Origin: Bacteroidia bacterium
Lineage (GTDB): Bacteria > Bacteroidota > Bacteroidia > B-17B0 > Aurantibacillaceae
Assembly (NCBI GenBank): GCA_016787895.1
Contig: JAEUTN010000022.1
Span: forward strand, 310,001-374,000
Length of the DNA: 64,000 bases
Direction of reading: 5' to 3'
Of the stretch, positions 42,884 through 52,682 are shown piece by piece. Under the pieces are notes generated by a model. It did not search any database. It was not told the DNA's origin and saw nothing but the letters and a program-made list of their open reading frames with translations. Positions within the stretch are counted from its first letter, which is position 1; the number at the start of each line of letters is the position of its first letter. The translations under genes were made by a program, and so were the position numbers.

Positions 42884-44520
42884 TCTTTTCTGACTGTTTT
42901 CAGGTTGAGTAAATTCATGGCATTGATGCCCAGTCCTTTTACATTATGCCTTACGAGCCGTATCACTTCGTCGTAATACAAAGGAATACACGGGGCATCT
43001 TCAACAATTAAACTATCCATGCGATTGAACAACTGCTTTCGGGCTTGCTCATCCCGTACCAATAAAGCCTCTTCGTAGTACTTGTCAAATAAGGAATTTT
43101 TGTATCTGAAAAAGTTCACCCCCTCAGGTGTAAAATTTTTACTGTAAAACAAACTCATAAAATTCTCATCATCGGCATAATCACAAAACCACGACTTCTT
43201 AAAAAGCAGGTACTCCCCATTATTCACCGCCTGTCTGAGAATAGACGTTTTTTCTACACTGATGTTGGCTGTTATATTGTTTTCCGCTAATTGCGACTGA
43301 ATAAATTCTGCTTGTTCCTTATAGCTGTCCGTAATATGGATTGTTAGCTCCGGAAGTCCTTTTCCGCCGGGATAGCCTGCTTCCTGCAACAGGGTCTTTA
43401 CCTTGTCAGGATCATAGGAATACCCTTTCACAACTTTAGGGTCGTAACTTTTCGACCCCTTTGGAATAAAGCCTGCCAGTGCCGGGGTTCCAATTTTATT
43501 TCTCAAAAAGCGCACCAATTTTTCTCTGTCAAACGCGTGGTTAACTGCTTTCCTGATATTTTTTAAAGCCAGGGGCGATTGTTTCACAACAGCTAAACTG
43601 GTGTCAACAAGAATGCCGATGTAATCCGTTTTGAGAAAAGTATGCTTTTGCAGAAAAAACTTTGATTGGTAAAGCTCGCGCAAATTTCCTTCCTTATCCA
43701 GAACTTCATTAATGTTGAACGCATCCGCCCCGCTCAGCATGTCAAATTTCCCGTTCAACAATTCCATAAAAGCCGTTTCCCGGTCGCGGATAAATGAAAC
43801 CGTTACCGCATCCAGATAAGGCAATCGCCTGCCTTGAGCGTCTTTTTCAAAATAGTTTTCATTCTTCAACAACACCAGCTTAGTGCCTTCCTCCCAATGT
43901 TTAAAACAAAATGGCCCGGTACCCACCGGGTGCTTTCTAAAATCATCGCCATACCGTTCAAGGGCCTCATGCGGAATGACACTGAAATACTTCATACTCA
44001 ACAAACTTAAAAATGCGTTGAAGGGTTTTGACAATCGCAGTTCAAGTGTTGAATCGTTGAGCGCTACCAAACCTGTTTTTTCTCCCTGGTTTCCCTGTTC
44101 GAAGTGCGTCATTAAAGAAAGTGCGCTGCTTACCCTGCTATCATAGAGCCGCGAAAAACTGAATACAAAATCCCCTGCCACCACTTTCCTGCCCCGGGCA
44201 TTCACAAAACAAGTGTCGTCGTGGAAATACACATCACGTCTCAGATGAAACGTATACTTTAAACCATCCTCGCTGATAAAATACGATTTTGCAATGCAGG
44301 GCACTACGTTCAAACTATCGTCAAGCTGAACCAAACCATTGAAAAGTTGGTTCACCGGCCATATGTTTTCGAAATTACCGGCAGCCGCAGGATCAAGTGA
44401 ACTCAATCCATTCATTTCATTGTAATTAAAAACACGCTTGGAATCAGAAGATTTTTTTTTCTCCGAACAAGCGTTTAAAAACAATGAAATGATAAGCCAA
44501 CCAAAAACGAACTTGTGCAT
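42880..44520 (-). CDS. Peptide-binding lipoprotein, ABC transporter family 5
   Basis: A 546-residue protein. The ATG at 44520 (MHKFVFGWLII) gives a lipoprotein signal peptide with lipobox LNAC; a TTG at 44526 would add two residues. It has the SBP_bac_5 layout of OppA/DppA: GLVQLDDSLNVVPCIAKSY, YTFHLRRDVYFHDDTCF and HAFDREKLVRF-type segments. It would bind oligopeptides or similar solutes outside the inner membrane. No permease or ATPase gene is adjacent. Confidence 0.9.
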   Translation of the reverse strand: MHKFVFGWLIISLFLNACSEKKKSSDSKRVFNYNEMNGLSSLDPAAAGNFENIWPVNQLFNGLVQLDDSLNVVPCIAKSYFISEDGLKYTFHLRRDVYFHDDTCFVNARGRKVVAGDFVFSFSRLYDSRVSSALSLMTHFEQGNQGEKTGLVALNDSTLELRLSKPFNAFLSLLSMKYFSVIPHEALERYGDDFRKHPVGTGPFCFKHWEEGTKLVLLKNENYFEKDAQGRRLPYLDAVTVSFIRDRETAFMELLNGKFDMLSGADAFNINEVLDKEGNLRELYQSKFFLQKHTFLKTDYIGILVDTSLAVVKQSPLALKNIRKAVNHAFDREKLVRFLRNKIGTPALAGFIPKGSKSYDPKVVKGYSYDPDKVKTLLQEAGYPGGKGLPELTIHITDSYKEQAEFIQSQLAENNITANISVEKTSILRQAVNNGEYLLFKKSWFCDYADDENFMSLFYSKNFTPEGVNFFRYKNSLFDKYYEEALLVRDEQARKQLFNRMDSLIVEDAPCIPLYYDEVIRLVRHNVKGLGINAMNLLNLKTVRKD

Positions 44521-44593
44521 ACACAAAGATGCTGTTTCGCCCTAAAAGACAGCCTTTTAACTATTGGCAATTATACACAAAAGGGTGTGGAGA

Positions 44594-45829
44594 TTAAGGA
44601 TTCAGTGGGTCCTTTTGTTCTTTACCAACCGCGTCGAACATGAAGCTGAGCGTAATCCTCCAGGTACGCTGCAGAGGATTTTGAAGAGAAGTTGGTACCA
44701 GATAGGATCCATCCACATTAATCACTTTAAAGCGGAAACCCATTCCAAAAGTAAAATACTGCCGGGCTCCTTTGTTTTTTGATTCGTAAAAGTACCCCGC
44801 TCTCACCGAAAAAATATTATTGTAACAATATTCCATGCCGGTGGCAATACTGATCTCCTGCATTTCTTCTTTAAATCCACCCGGCGCATCATAAAAGGAT
44901 TGTATCATACCCTGACCAACAGAAACATTCGGATCCATACCGGCTGCGATGATTGGTTTTCCGGTTGCAGGATCGGTAGCTAAAACCGGTTTACCATTAA
45001 TCGTGTCGTATTGATAAATCGGAGGAGTTGGCACTAAAAGTTTATTCAAATCGAGGTAAAAACCAAAAGTATTAAATTCATCCAGGTCGGTTTTTAAACC
45101 ACCCCCCAGCCTAAGATTGGTAGGGATGAAATTTTCATCATTGGAGTATTTAATTTTAGCTCCCATGTTGGTGATGGCAAGCCCTGCTGAAGCCACCGCC
45201 TTTTTTTCACCAAGCTTGAACTTATTGCTCAGAAAATACATGGAAAGGTCAACCGCCACCGTGCTGGCTGCATTACCCGAACTCCCGTTGAAATAAACTT
45301 TGCTGATGCCCGAATTCACATAACGTGTAGCAATTCCCAGGGCAAAGGTTTTTGACAGTTTTTGAGAAAAAGCCAGATCTATGGCAAATTCATTGGGTTT
45401 ATAGTCGCTGGTTTTTACACCTTGAGAATTGGTTAATTCAATATTACCAAGGCTGAAATACCTTAATGAACCCCCAACGGTTTGACGCGAATTGATTTTT
45501 GCATACCCCGAGAGGTATGACATGTTGATGTCAGGCACCAAATGACGCAACCAGGGAGTTACAGTAAATCCAACCCCGTATTGTTTTTCAGCAAAAGCCA
45601 GCTTACTGCCGTTCCAGTGAATGGAGTTAATGTCAGGATCGGTCGCCGCACCCGCATCTCCCATCGCCCCCTGTTTACTATCTGGACTAATCATAAGGAA
45701 AGGTACTGCTGTTGTAATGGCATTTACCCCTCCATTCAGAGAGGTATTCGAAGTGCCAACATTCTGTGCCATTAATCCGGTAACAGAACCAATAACGCTT
45801 CCAACAAAAAATATCTTTCTAATATACAT
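44594..45829 (-). CDS. porV: PorV (LptO), T9SS outer-membrane shuttle protein
   Basis: A 411-residue FadL-like beta-barrel protein. The ATG at 45829 (MYIRKIFFVG) starts a proper signal peptide ending GLMAQN; an upstream start at 45850 would extend it by seven residues. The PorV hallmark FLMISPDSKQGAMGDAGAAT follows. PorV carries substrates from the translocon to PorU for removal of the sorting domain. It is downstream of porU on the same strand, as in Flavobacterium, and has a possible promoter of its own at 45864. Confidence 0.94.
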   Translation of the reverse strand: MYIRKIFFVGSVIGSVTGLMAQNVGTSNTSLNGGVNAITTAVPFLMISPDSKQGAMGDAGAATDPDINSIHWNGSKLAFAEKQYGVGFTVTPWLRHLVPDINMSYLSGYAKINSRQTVGGSLRYFSLGNIELTNSQGVKTSDYKPNEFAIDLAFSQKLSKTFALGIATRYVNSGISKVYFNGSSGNAASTVAVDLSMYFLSNKFKLGEKKAVASAGLAITNMGAKIKYSNDENFIPTNLRLGGGLKTDLDEFNTFGFYLDLNKLLVPTPPIYQYDTINGKPVLATDPATGKPIIAAGMDPNVSVGQGMIQSFYDAPGGFKEEMQEISIATGMEYCYNNIFSVRAGYFYESKNKGARQYFTFGMGFRFKVINVDGSYLVPTSLQNPLQRTWRITLSFMFDAVGKEQKDPLNP

Positions 45830-45863
45830 AGTGAGTTTTATCTCCGGCAATTCTTCTGAACGG

Positions 45864-45871
45864 CAAATTTA
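45864..45871 (-). promoter_or_regulatory. -7 promoter element upstream of porV
   Basis: On the minus strand TAAATTTG (45871-45864) matches TAnnTTTG, 34 bases before the porV ATG. TTG cores at 45889-45887 (15-base gap) or 45897-45895 (23-base gap) could be the -33 box. porV may therefore be transcribed separately from porU. Confidence 0.4.
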
Positions 45872-48800
45872 CTAATTTAGTATAACCAATTTCTCAATTT
45901 TTTCTGCCTTTTTGTTGTCCGGTGTGGTAATCGAAAGGCGATAAACATAAACACCACGCGCCAGTTTGTCGCCAAATTCATCCCTGCCATCCCAATCAAT
46001 TCCTTCCGTTTTAAACCCTTCACATTGTACGTTTTGCTGAATGGTTTTCACTTGTTTGCCACTGATGGTGTAGATTTGAAGCGACACTTTTAAAGGGGTG
46101 CAGGCCTGATTGTGTTCAAAGAAAAATTTGGTTTTGGTGCTAAAGGGGTTAGGATAATTTAACACGTTTTTCAGCGCCAATTCGGCACTTTCAGCTACCA
46201 CAAACTCCAGAGAAGCGTTGCTGGAATTGTTTTGGATGTCCCACACCTTAAAACTCAGTTGATAATCTCCCACGGAGAGTTTTTCAAACGGGTATTTCAC
46301 CCTTCCGCTCTGGTAACTGTTAAGGCCGGCCTCATAATAATCGTTCAAAATCACCGGTTTACTTCCGGCTTTGTTCAAAACCGCTGTGATGTCATGCCCG
46401 AACGAGGTGCCTAGTGTATTGATCCCGCTGGAATCAATTAAATCGGCATAAAACAAGGGTTTTTCATTGGTGATGCTTCCACTCACAAAATTTTTGTCAT
46501 TCATGTACAAACTCACAACCGGTCCCTCATTATCCACCACCGTGTTGCCTGAGGCGCCACCAATCACCAATTGATTATAAAATCCGTTTGCGTCACTTGT
46601 TCCGTTGCTGGCATAAAACGTAATCTTACCTGGTCCGTAAGCAAAACTGATGTCTTTAGGCACCAAAAAGTTAAACGTGAAGTCGCCGTTAATCACGTGA
46701 GTTTTGCCGCGGAATAAGGTGTTACGTTGCAGTTTGTATTTGAATGGGCCGTTGACCAATGGATCAAAAGAGTCAGGGTCGTTAAGCAAACACACCACAT
46801 CCTGCTCCTTATCAAAAACGGTTGAATAGACCACGCCATTGAAATTATTTAATTTGTTTCCAAGGGTGTCAGCAACGTAGCCGCTAATGGTAATTTTTGC
46901 TAAGGCTGACAGCGTGTCGATTTTTGAGAGGGTAACTGATTGGTTGTTTACGGAACTTGTGACCACTTTGTATTCGGGGTAAGCAAGAGTTAATGCAGGA
47001 TCACCCAACAAATGAAAATTGGCATAATAATAATACTGGCCTCCAAGGGTTGGTGAAGCTTTGGTCAACCGGATGACATCCCCGAGGGTTGGTCGTTTAC
47101 CATTGCTGAGTTTTGTAAACAGTTTATCCATAACCACGCTGTTTAAAACATCGTTGGTAGAAGAATAAGCCAGCCTGCAAGTTGTTAAAAGTGCGATGGC
47201 TGCACCTCTGGGGTTGAGCAAACAAAGTTCGCCGGCAGAGGTTCTTCCAGGATCATCGTAACGGCTGAATTCACAGGTAGCAGTAATAAACAGCGGCAAC
47301 TTATTGAAATTATCCATGCTGTTAATGCTTGATATTTCCAATATGCGTTCTGCGGTTAAACCCAATTCACCTCCATGCCCGGTATAATTAAACAACAATA
47401 CCCCCTTTTTGATTTTCCGCATCAGATCCTCCTCAGCATCCGGATACCGCTGCCCGCTCGGTGTACTGATGCGTTGGTAAGCATCAATGTAAATTTTATC
47501 GGTATTATATATCTTGCTGATGTTGGCCACATTTTGTGTAAGATTATCTGCACCTCGCATGTGAATGGCATCATCCCCATCGTCAGCTAAAAACAAAAGG
47601 TTGTTTCTCCAATCGCCCATGGGACTTTCGCTGCTTCCTGAACAGTTGAGCGGATCCTGTTGACTAACCTGAAAGTTCGGGTCCTTTTTATAGTAGTTTT
47701 CAATTTTTGCTATCACTGCATTGATTTCCTCTGCCGTTTTACAAATGAACCGGCCAACACCCACATCCACAAAACCCACACTCTCCGCATTAAATCCTTC
47801 TGTTGGGTCCATCAAGGCATAAAAATCGTCAGTTGCTAAACTGCTTGTTGAAGAAAGGGATTCGTGTGACTGATAGGTGGGGATAAAATTGGAATTGTTT
47901 ACGGTGCTTCTCACCATGTTGTTGTAGGAGCCATCCCCCATCAAAAGCACATACTTAACCGGCCGCGGTGAAGACAAAGCATTTCCTCTGGTGTAAAGCA
48001 TTCGTATAAAATCGCGTATGGCTGAAATATCCTGTTTGCCGCTTCCAAATTCATTGTAAATCTGGTCGATGGTGGCCACAGCAGTGCTATAGCCTTCTTT
48101 TTGATTATGGAACGCAGCCAAACGGTTGGCCTGGCTCACAAAATTGGGATGGGTAACAATCAGGTAATCGGCCTGACTAATGCCGTGTAAATTCTGGTTT
48201 TCAAGCTTTCCGACTTTTACAGGGGCATAAAAATCAGATTCAGGCGCAATGCAAAAGTCTTTCAGGGTATCAGTAGTTGAAACAAAACTCAGGTTGTTGC
48301 CATTGGAATTATATACTACTGAAAAGGGATGCAAAGGGTCCGTTACATTCCATAATAACGGGTTGCCTTGCTGAGTTTTTATTATGCTGAATTCACAAAC
48401 CTTTCCGGGTCCGGTAACTCTGGTGTCTCTGAATTGAAATTGTTTGGTGTTCACTTTGATGTAACGTCTTGCGTTGATGGTCAATTTATCAAGGTAACCC
48501 AAACTCTTAGCGGTAAGTTTCTGTACAAGCACATTGATGGTGTTATTGTCGGTATTTAAACCTATAAATGCTCCTGAAGCGTAAGTGGCGTAATCGGCAA
48601 GATAGGAGCCGACTGCCAGAGAAGGTGTGGTTACTATTTTGTTTATCCCGTTTCCACTCATCAGAAATTGTGTGGTATCGGTGTGAATAGCAACAAGACT
48701 TAGCAAGGCGCGGATGGTATCGCCAACCACATAATCCCCATCATTCCAGCTGAAATTGTATGAATTTTGAACATCAAAATATTCCCCGAAAAACGCCCTT

Positions 48801-49816
48801 CCCGATTTTCCAAAATTGTAGCGGTTGTCTTCATGAAACGCGTAATAATCGTAGGTGCCGCTAAAAACATTGGGCGTTAAAGCCGAACCATTTTGCGTTC
48901 CAATTCTAAGTCCAGCTGTACTGCCAACCGTGACAAAATAAAAACTGCTGTCGCTGTAAAGGCTTTTCACCGCTTCAAATTTTAAGCTGCTGGCTACTTT
49001 AGGTTTCCTCCACTCAGCAGTACCTGTTGCATAAAAAAGTATATAATCCTCTTCATCAAAAACACCATCGTTTTCACCTGCTACAAAAATGCTGTTTTCC
49101 TCTAAGTCATCGTATCTGAAGGCGCCGTTTAATTCCGGTACCATTTTTCCACCATTGCCGTAAATCTGAATATTTCTGGGGTCTACGTTGCTCAAATCGA
49201 TGCCAAGACCCTCAAGAAAGGGTTTGGTAATTTTATAAATGCCGGTTTTTACGGTGGCAATTTTATACCAGTCGCCAACTGATAGTACAGATTGGCTTTT
49301 AAAGGCAGAGCTTTGTTTCTGGAGCATTGAATTGTTATTACCTGAAATTTGCCAGTTCACCTCATAATCCACCAATTCCTCCAATTCATTGTTGGCAGTT
49401 AAACGAAAAGGAATCAATCGGTGCGGGTTTAAATTTTCGCGTCCACTCAAACCACTGACCGCGTATAACTGAAATGAATTGGTGAGATAGGTCGTGAAAT
49501 AACGTTTTATTACCGAAGCATGGGGTTCACTTACTGGAACTACTTTCCGAATGAGCAAACCGGCTTTCGCAGTCTGATCATAGTGTGTTATTTTGGAGAG
49601 GACAAGAAAAGGCAGATTGTTCTTTTGACCGTCGTATTGTGCCCCTGCATACTCCACCTTCAGAAAACTGGTGTCTGCGGCAGAAGAGCGGATAATCAAA
49701 GAGGATTTGGCAACATCCTGACGGCGCGACAACACATCATTTTTTACCTGAGATGTCAGAAATGCAGATTGAAAAAGAAAAAGGACGGAGAGAAGCGGAA
49801 TTTTCATTAAATTCAT
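45872..49816 (-). CDS. porU: PorU, T9SS C-terminal signal peptidase
   Basis: A 1314-residue exported C25-family (gingipain-like) cysteine protease that cleaves type A sorting domains from T9SS cargo at the outer membrane. The catalytic dyad is visible as His814 in NYTGHGGE and Cys848 in TATCEFS. The N-terminal half (about 25-560) is extracytoplasmic beta-rich sequence, the peptidase domain covers about 560-960, and the protein itself ends in a type A-like sorting domain (NYPNPFSTKTKF to KIEKLVILN). A second ATG three codons in (49807) is also possible. It is followed by porV. Confidence 0.95.
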   Translation of the reverse strand: MNLMKIPLLSVLFLFQSAFLTSQVKNDVLSRRQDVAKSSLIIRSSAADTSFLKVEYAGAQYDGQKNNLPFLVLSKITHYDQTAKAGLLIRKVVPVSEPHASVIKRYFTTYLTNSFQLYAVSGLSGRENLNPHRLIPFRLTANNELEELVDYEVNWQISGNNNSMLQKQSSAFKSQSVLSVGDWYKIATVKTGIYKITKPFLEGLGIDLSNVDPRNIQIYGNGGKMVPELNGAFRYDDLEENSIFVAGENDGVFDEEDYILFYATGTAEWRKPKVASSLKFEAVKSLYSDSSFYFVTVGSTAGLRIGTQNGSALTPNVFSGTYDYYAFHEDNRYNFGKSGRAFFGEYFDVQNSYNFSWNDGDYVVGDTIRALLSLVAIHTDTTQFLMSGNGINKIVTTPSLAVGSYLADYATYASGAFIGLNTDNNTINVLVQKLTAKSLGYLDKLTINARRYIKVNTKQFQFRDTRVTGPGKVCEFSIIKTQQGNPLLWNVTDPLHPFSVVYNSNGNNLSFVSTTDTLKDFCIAPESDFYAPVKVGKLENQNLHGISQADYLIVTHPNFVSQANRLAAFHNQKEGYSTAVATIDQIYNEFGSGKQDISAIRDFIRMLYTRGNALSSPRPVKYVLLMGDGSYNNMVRSTVNNSNFIPTYQSHESLSSTSSLATDDFYALMDPTEGFNAESVGFVDVGVGRFICKTAEEINAVIAKIENYYKKDPNFQVSQQDPLNCSGSSESPMGDWRNNLLFLADDGDDAIHMRGADNLTQNVANISKIYNTDKIYIDAYQRISTPSGQRYPDAEEDLMRKIKKGVLLFNYTGHGGELGLTAERILEISSINSMDNFNKLPLFITATCEFSRYDDPGRTSAGELCLLNPRGAAIALLTTCRLAYSSTNDVLNSVVMDKLFTKLSNGKRPTLGDVIRLTKASPTLGGQYYYYANFHLLGDPALTLAYPEYKVVTSSVNNQSVTLSKIDTLSALAKITISGYVADTLGNKLNNFNGVVYSTVFDKEQDVVCLLNDPDSFDPLVNGPFKYKLQRNTLFRGKTHVINGDFTFNFLVPKDISFAYGPGKITFYASNGTSDANGFYNQLVIGGASGNTVVDNEGPVVSLYMNDKNFVSGSITNEKPLFYADLIDSSGINTLGTSFGHDITAVLNKAGSKPVILNDYYEAGLNSYQSGRVKYPFEKLSVGDYQLSFKVWDIQNNSSNASLEFVVAESAELALKNVLNYPNPFSTKTKFFFEHNQACTPLKVSLQIYTISGKQVKTIQQNVQCEGFKTEGIDWDGRDEFGDKLARGVYVYRLSITTPDNKKAEKIEKLVILN

Positions 49817-49885
49817 GGTCGGTCTATGAATTGGGAAAAGTTACAACTAATAAACGAGGGTCTATCTAAAATATTGTCGATTTTT

Positions 49886-49915
49886 TTTGTTTTTAAAAAT
49901 GTATCTCTATATTTG
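49886..49915 (+). promoter_or_regulatory. Promoter of the PorP/SprF-family gene
   Basis: A -33 TTTG (49886-49889) and a -7 TATATTTG (49908-49915) are separated by 18 bases, the best promoter in the window. An in-frame TTG at 49887 lies inside it, so the coding start is the ATG at 49944. Confidence 0.65.
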
Positions 49916-49943
49916 TCAAAATAGGCCACCATATTACGTACAT

Positions 49944-50891
49944 ATGAAGCAACGCGTTCTGCTCCTAATACTAGTTTTACTTTCCATTCTCTCAGATGTA
50001 AGAGCGCAAGACCCGCAATTCACGCAGTTTTACGCCAACCCTCTGTACCTTAACCCCGCTTTCGCAGGCACAGCGCGTTGTCCAAGAATTTGCATGAATT
50101 ACCGCAATCAATGGCCTAACCTCTCCGGTCGATACGTTACCTATTCCGCTTCCTATGACATGCACGTGAACGCTTTGGGTGGAGGTATCGGCGCCCTTGT
50201 CACTACCGACGATCAGGCTATTGGGACCTTAAAAACCACCAATGCCAGTTTAATCTATTCCTTTTTGGCCCCCGTAACCCGTCAGTTCTCCCTAAAATTT
50301 GCTTTGCAAGCCACTTATTTACAAAAATCACTGGATGTAGCCGCACTGAATTTTGGCGACATGATTGATCCACGCAGGGGTTTTGTATGGAATACCAACG
50401 AGGCCATCCCTCAAAATACCAAAGTAGCCGCCGACTTTTCAGCCGGTATGTTAGGCTACTCTAAAAATTACTTTGTTGGTTTCGCCGCCCATCATATTAA
50501 TCAGCCTGACGAAGGCATGTTGGGTACCTCCCGCCTGCCGGTTAAAATCACGGCTCATGGTGGTGCCATCATCCCGCTAGAAAAAGGCAACGAAAGTTAC
50601 CTCTCCCCTAACATACTCTTCCAACAACAACAAAAGTTCACCCAGCTTAACATTGGCCTGTATTATAAAAAAGGAGCTTTTGTGGCCGGTTTATGGTACC
50701 GTAATTCAGATGCCGTGATGGCTTTGGTAGGTTTACAGACCGATAATTTTAAATTTGGCTATAGTTATGACGTAACTGTCTCAAAATTAGCAGGTAACAC
50801 TGCCGGATCCCATGAAATTTCAGCTCAAATCCAATTTGAGTGCAAATCCAAAAGAAAGCGGTACAGAACTATTTCTTGTCCATCTTTTTAA
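49944..50891 (+). CDS. PorP/SprF family T9SS membrane protein
   Basis: A 315-residue outer-membrane protein with a signal peptide (about 1-22, ending VRAQ) and the PorP/SprF N-terminal signature DPQFTQFYANPLYLNPAFAGTA. Such proteins are 14-strand barrels that help type B T9SS substrates (as SprF does for SprB) to reach and stay on the surface. A type B adhesin is encoded at 26215-31041, but pairing is unproven. It has its own promoter and lies between divergent porU and gldJ. Confidence 0.93.
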   Translation: MKQRVLLLILVLLSILSDVRAQDPQFTQFYANPLYLNPAFAGTARCPRICMNYRNQWPNLSGRYVTYSASYDMHVNALGGGIGALVTTDDQAIGTLKTTNASLIYSFLAPVTRQFSLKFALQATYLQKSLDVAALNFGDMIDPRRGFVWNTNEAIPQNTKVAADFSAGMLGYSKNYFVGFAAHHINQPDEGMLGTSRLPVKITAHGGAIIPLEKGNESYLSPNILFQQQQKFTQLNIGLYYKKGAFVAGLWYRNSDAVMALVGLQTDNFKFGYSYDVTVSKLAGNTAGSHEISAQIQFECKSKRKRYRTISCPSF

Positions 50892-50892
50892 C

Positions 50893-50900
50893 TATTTTTG
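50893..50900 (+). promoter_or_regulatory. -7 promoter element of gldJ
   Basis: TATTTTTG matches TAnnTTTG, right after the PorP/SprF stop codon and 41 bases before the gldJ ATG at 50942. A TTG at 50876-50878 is a weak -33 candidate with a short 14-base gap. Confidence 0.4.
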
Positions 50901-50941
50901 TAACCTTTTACATTATACACCGTTACAGTCTTAATCAACTC

Positions 50942-52618
50942 ATGAAAATGAAAATAAAAGCCATAAAAAGCACCAAATCCCTTGCCTTTGTACTGGCTGT
51001 TGTCCTGATTTCCTGTTCCCAGGAAAGATCTCCGGTAACAGGATGGGCCTACAACGACCCTTCTAATGGAGGATTTGAAAAACCACCATATGAAGAGCAA
51101 GAAACCGGCCCCGGCCTCGTTCTTATTGAAGGTGGTACTTTTACCATGGGTCGTGCTGAGCATGACGTTACCTACGAATGGAATAACATTCCCCGCAGGG
51201 TTACCATCTCCTCTTTTTATATAGATGAAACCGAAGTGAGTAACTTCGCTTATCTGGAATACCTCTATTGGACCCAAAGGGTATTTGGACCTACTTTCCC
51301 TGAAATTTATTACAAAGCGCTTCCCGATACCTTGGTGTGGAGAGAAAAACTAGCCTACAACGAACCTTACGTTGAATATTACCTCCGTCACCCTGCTTAC
51401 AGGGATTATCCTGTTGTAGGTGTCAACTGGTTACAGGCCAATGATTTTTGTGCCTGGCGTACCGATAGGGTAAACGAGTTTATCCTGATTCGTGAAGGTC
51501 TTTTAGACCACACCCCTTCTCCTACCGATCAGGACTACTTTAGCACTGAAGCTTATTTGGCTGGTAAATGGCAAGGACAATTGAAAAACAAACTCCCTTC
51601 TTTCGACGGTCAAAATCCTGAACGTGAGGTAAGAATGGAAGATGGTATTTTCCTACCTAAATACAGACTCCCAACTGAAGCAGAGTGGGAATACGCAGCT
51701 TACGGACTTATTGGAAATACAATTGGTGAGCGTATTACTGATCGCCGTATTTATCCATGGAACGGTCATGGCGTACGTAACTCAAACGATGCCTACCTCG
51801 GTCAAATCAATGCCAACTTCGTAAGAGGCGCGGGTGACTACATGGGTACAGCAGGTTTCTTAAACGATAACGCCGACGTTACTGCTCCTGTATACAGTTA
51901 TTGGCCAAATGACTACGGACTCTACAACATGTCAGGTAACGTTTGTGAGTGGGTAATGGACGTGTATCGTCCGAACACTGTAACTGATGCTGACGAGTTC
52001 CGTCCTTTCCGTGGTAACGTGTTTACCACTCAGGTGCGTGACTCCACAACTTTGGTTGGTGGTTACGGAGGTGAAATAGTTGCCAATACCGATGGCCCGA
52101 TCTGGCAAAAATTTAAACACAAGGTGAACGTACCGGGCGTACATGGAACAACAGTTGATGAGCCTGTAGAAGTGACTGACAGTGTTTTTGCAATCCTTTC
52201 AGTAGATCCTCAGGAAAACAACAACGCCACTCCTGAAGGAAAAGCCGATATCCCCGGCCGTGTGCAATGGAGACAAGTTTCCAGTGCATTCTCCACCGAT
52301 AATTTGGATGAACGCAGAAATTACAAAACCGCCGATTACATTAATTATCTGGATGGAGACGTAATGTCCAGTATTTATTTTGATCAGGGTGAAGCTGCTT
52401 ACGAAGACAAATCCGGAAAGATGATGTATGAGTACGCCAAAACTTCATTGATTAATGATAAAGCCAGAGTATACAAAGGTGGCAGTTGGAGAGACCGTGC
52501 GTATTTCCTTAACCCGGGCGTAAGAAGGTATTTAGATCAAAGACAATCCAATGCCTGGTTAGGCTTCCGTTGCGCAATGACCCGTGTCGGCAGTCCTGTA
52601 GGTTTAGGAGGAAGATAA
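50942..52618 (+). CDS. gldJ: Gliding motility lipoprotein GldJ
   Basis: A 558-residue protein starting at ATG 50942. It has a lipoprotein signal (lipobox VLISC, Cys near 24) and a formylglycine-generating-enzyme-like fold (GLVLIEGGTFTMGRAEHD, FYIDETEVSNFAYLEYL, YRLPTEAEWEYAA, GNVCEWVMDVY, YKGGSWRDRAYF, WLGFRCAMT). GldJ is needed for gliding and for stability of the GldK-type T9SS ring and motor in Flavobacterium; it has no enzyme activity known there. It lies beside porU and porV and before murF, as in other Bacteroidota. Confidence 0.93.
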   Translation: MKMKIKAIKSTKSLAFVLAVVLISCSQERSPVTGWAYNDPSNGGFEKPPYEEQETGPGLVLIEGGTFTMGRAEHDVTYEWNNIPRRVTISSFYIDETEVSNFAYLEYLYWTQRVFGPTFPEIYYKALPDTLVWREKLAYNEPYVEYYLRHPAYRDYPVVGVNWLQANDFCAWRTDRVNEFILIREGLLDHTPSPTDQDYFSTEAYLAGKWQGQLKNKLPSFDGQNPEREVRMEDGIFLPKYRLPTEAEWEYAAYGLIGNTIGERITDRRIYPWNGHGVRNSNDAYLGQINANFVRGAGDYMGTAGFLNDNADVTAPVYSYWPNDYGLYNMSGNVCEWVMDVYRPNTVTDADEFRPFRGNVFTTQVRDSTTLVGGYGGEIVANTDGPIWQKFKHKVNVPGVHGTTVDEPVEVTDSVFAILSVDPQENNNATPEGKADIPGRVQWRQVSSAFSTDNLDERRNYKTADYINYLDGDVMSSIYFDQGEAAYEDKSGKMMYEYAKTSLINDKARVYKGGSWRDRAYFLNPGVRRYLDQRQSNAWLGFRCAMTRVGSPVGLGGR

Positions 52619-52638
52619 TATTCTGTTAATAACTTAAG

Positions 52639-52676
52639 AAGAGCCCCGCTGTTTATACTCCGGGGCTCTTTTATTT
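52639..52676 (+). terminator. Rho-independent terminator after gldJ
   Basis: Stem AAGAGCCCCG (52639-52648) pairs with CGGGGCTCTT (52661-52670) around a 12-base loop and is followed by TTATTTT. It lies 20 bases after gldJ and ends just before murF. Confidence 0.85.
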
Positions 52677-52682
52677 TGCAGC

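Noticed and set aside
49887..49943. Upstream start for the PorP/SprF gene at TTG 49887
   Set aside because: The codon lies within the -33 promoter element, and the signal peptide begins at ATG 49944.
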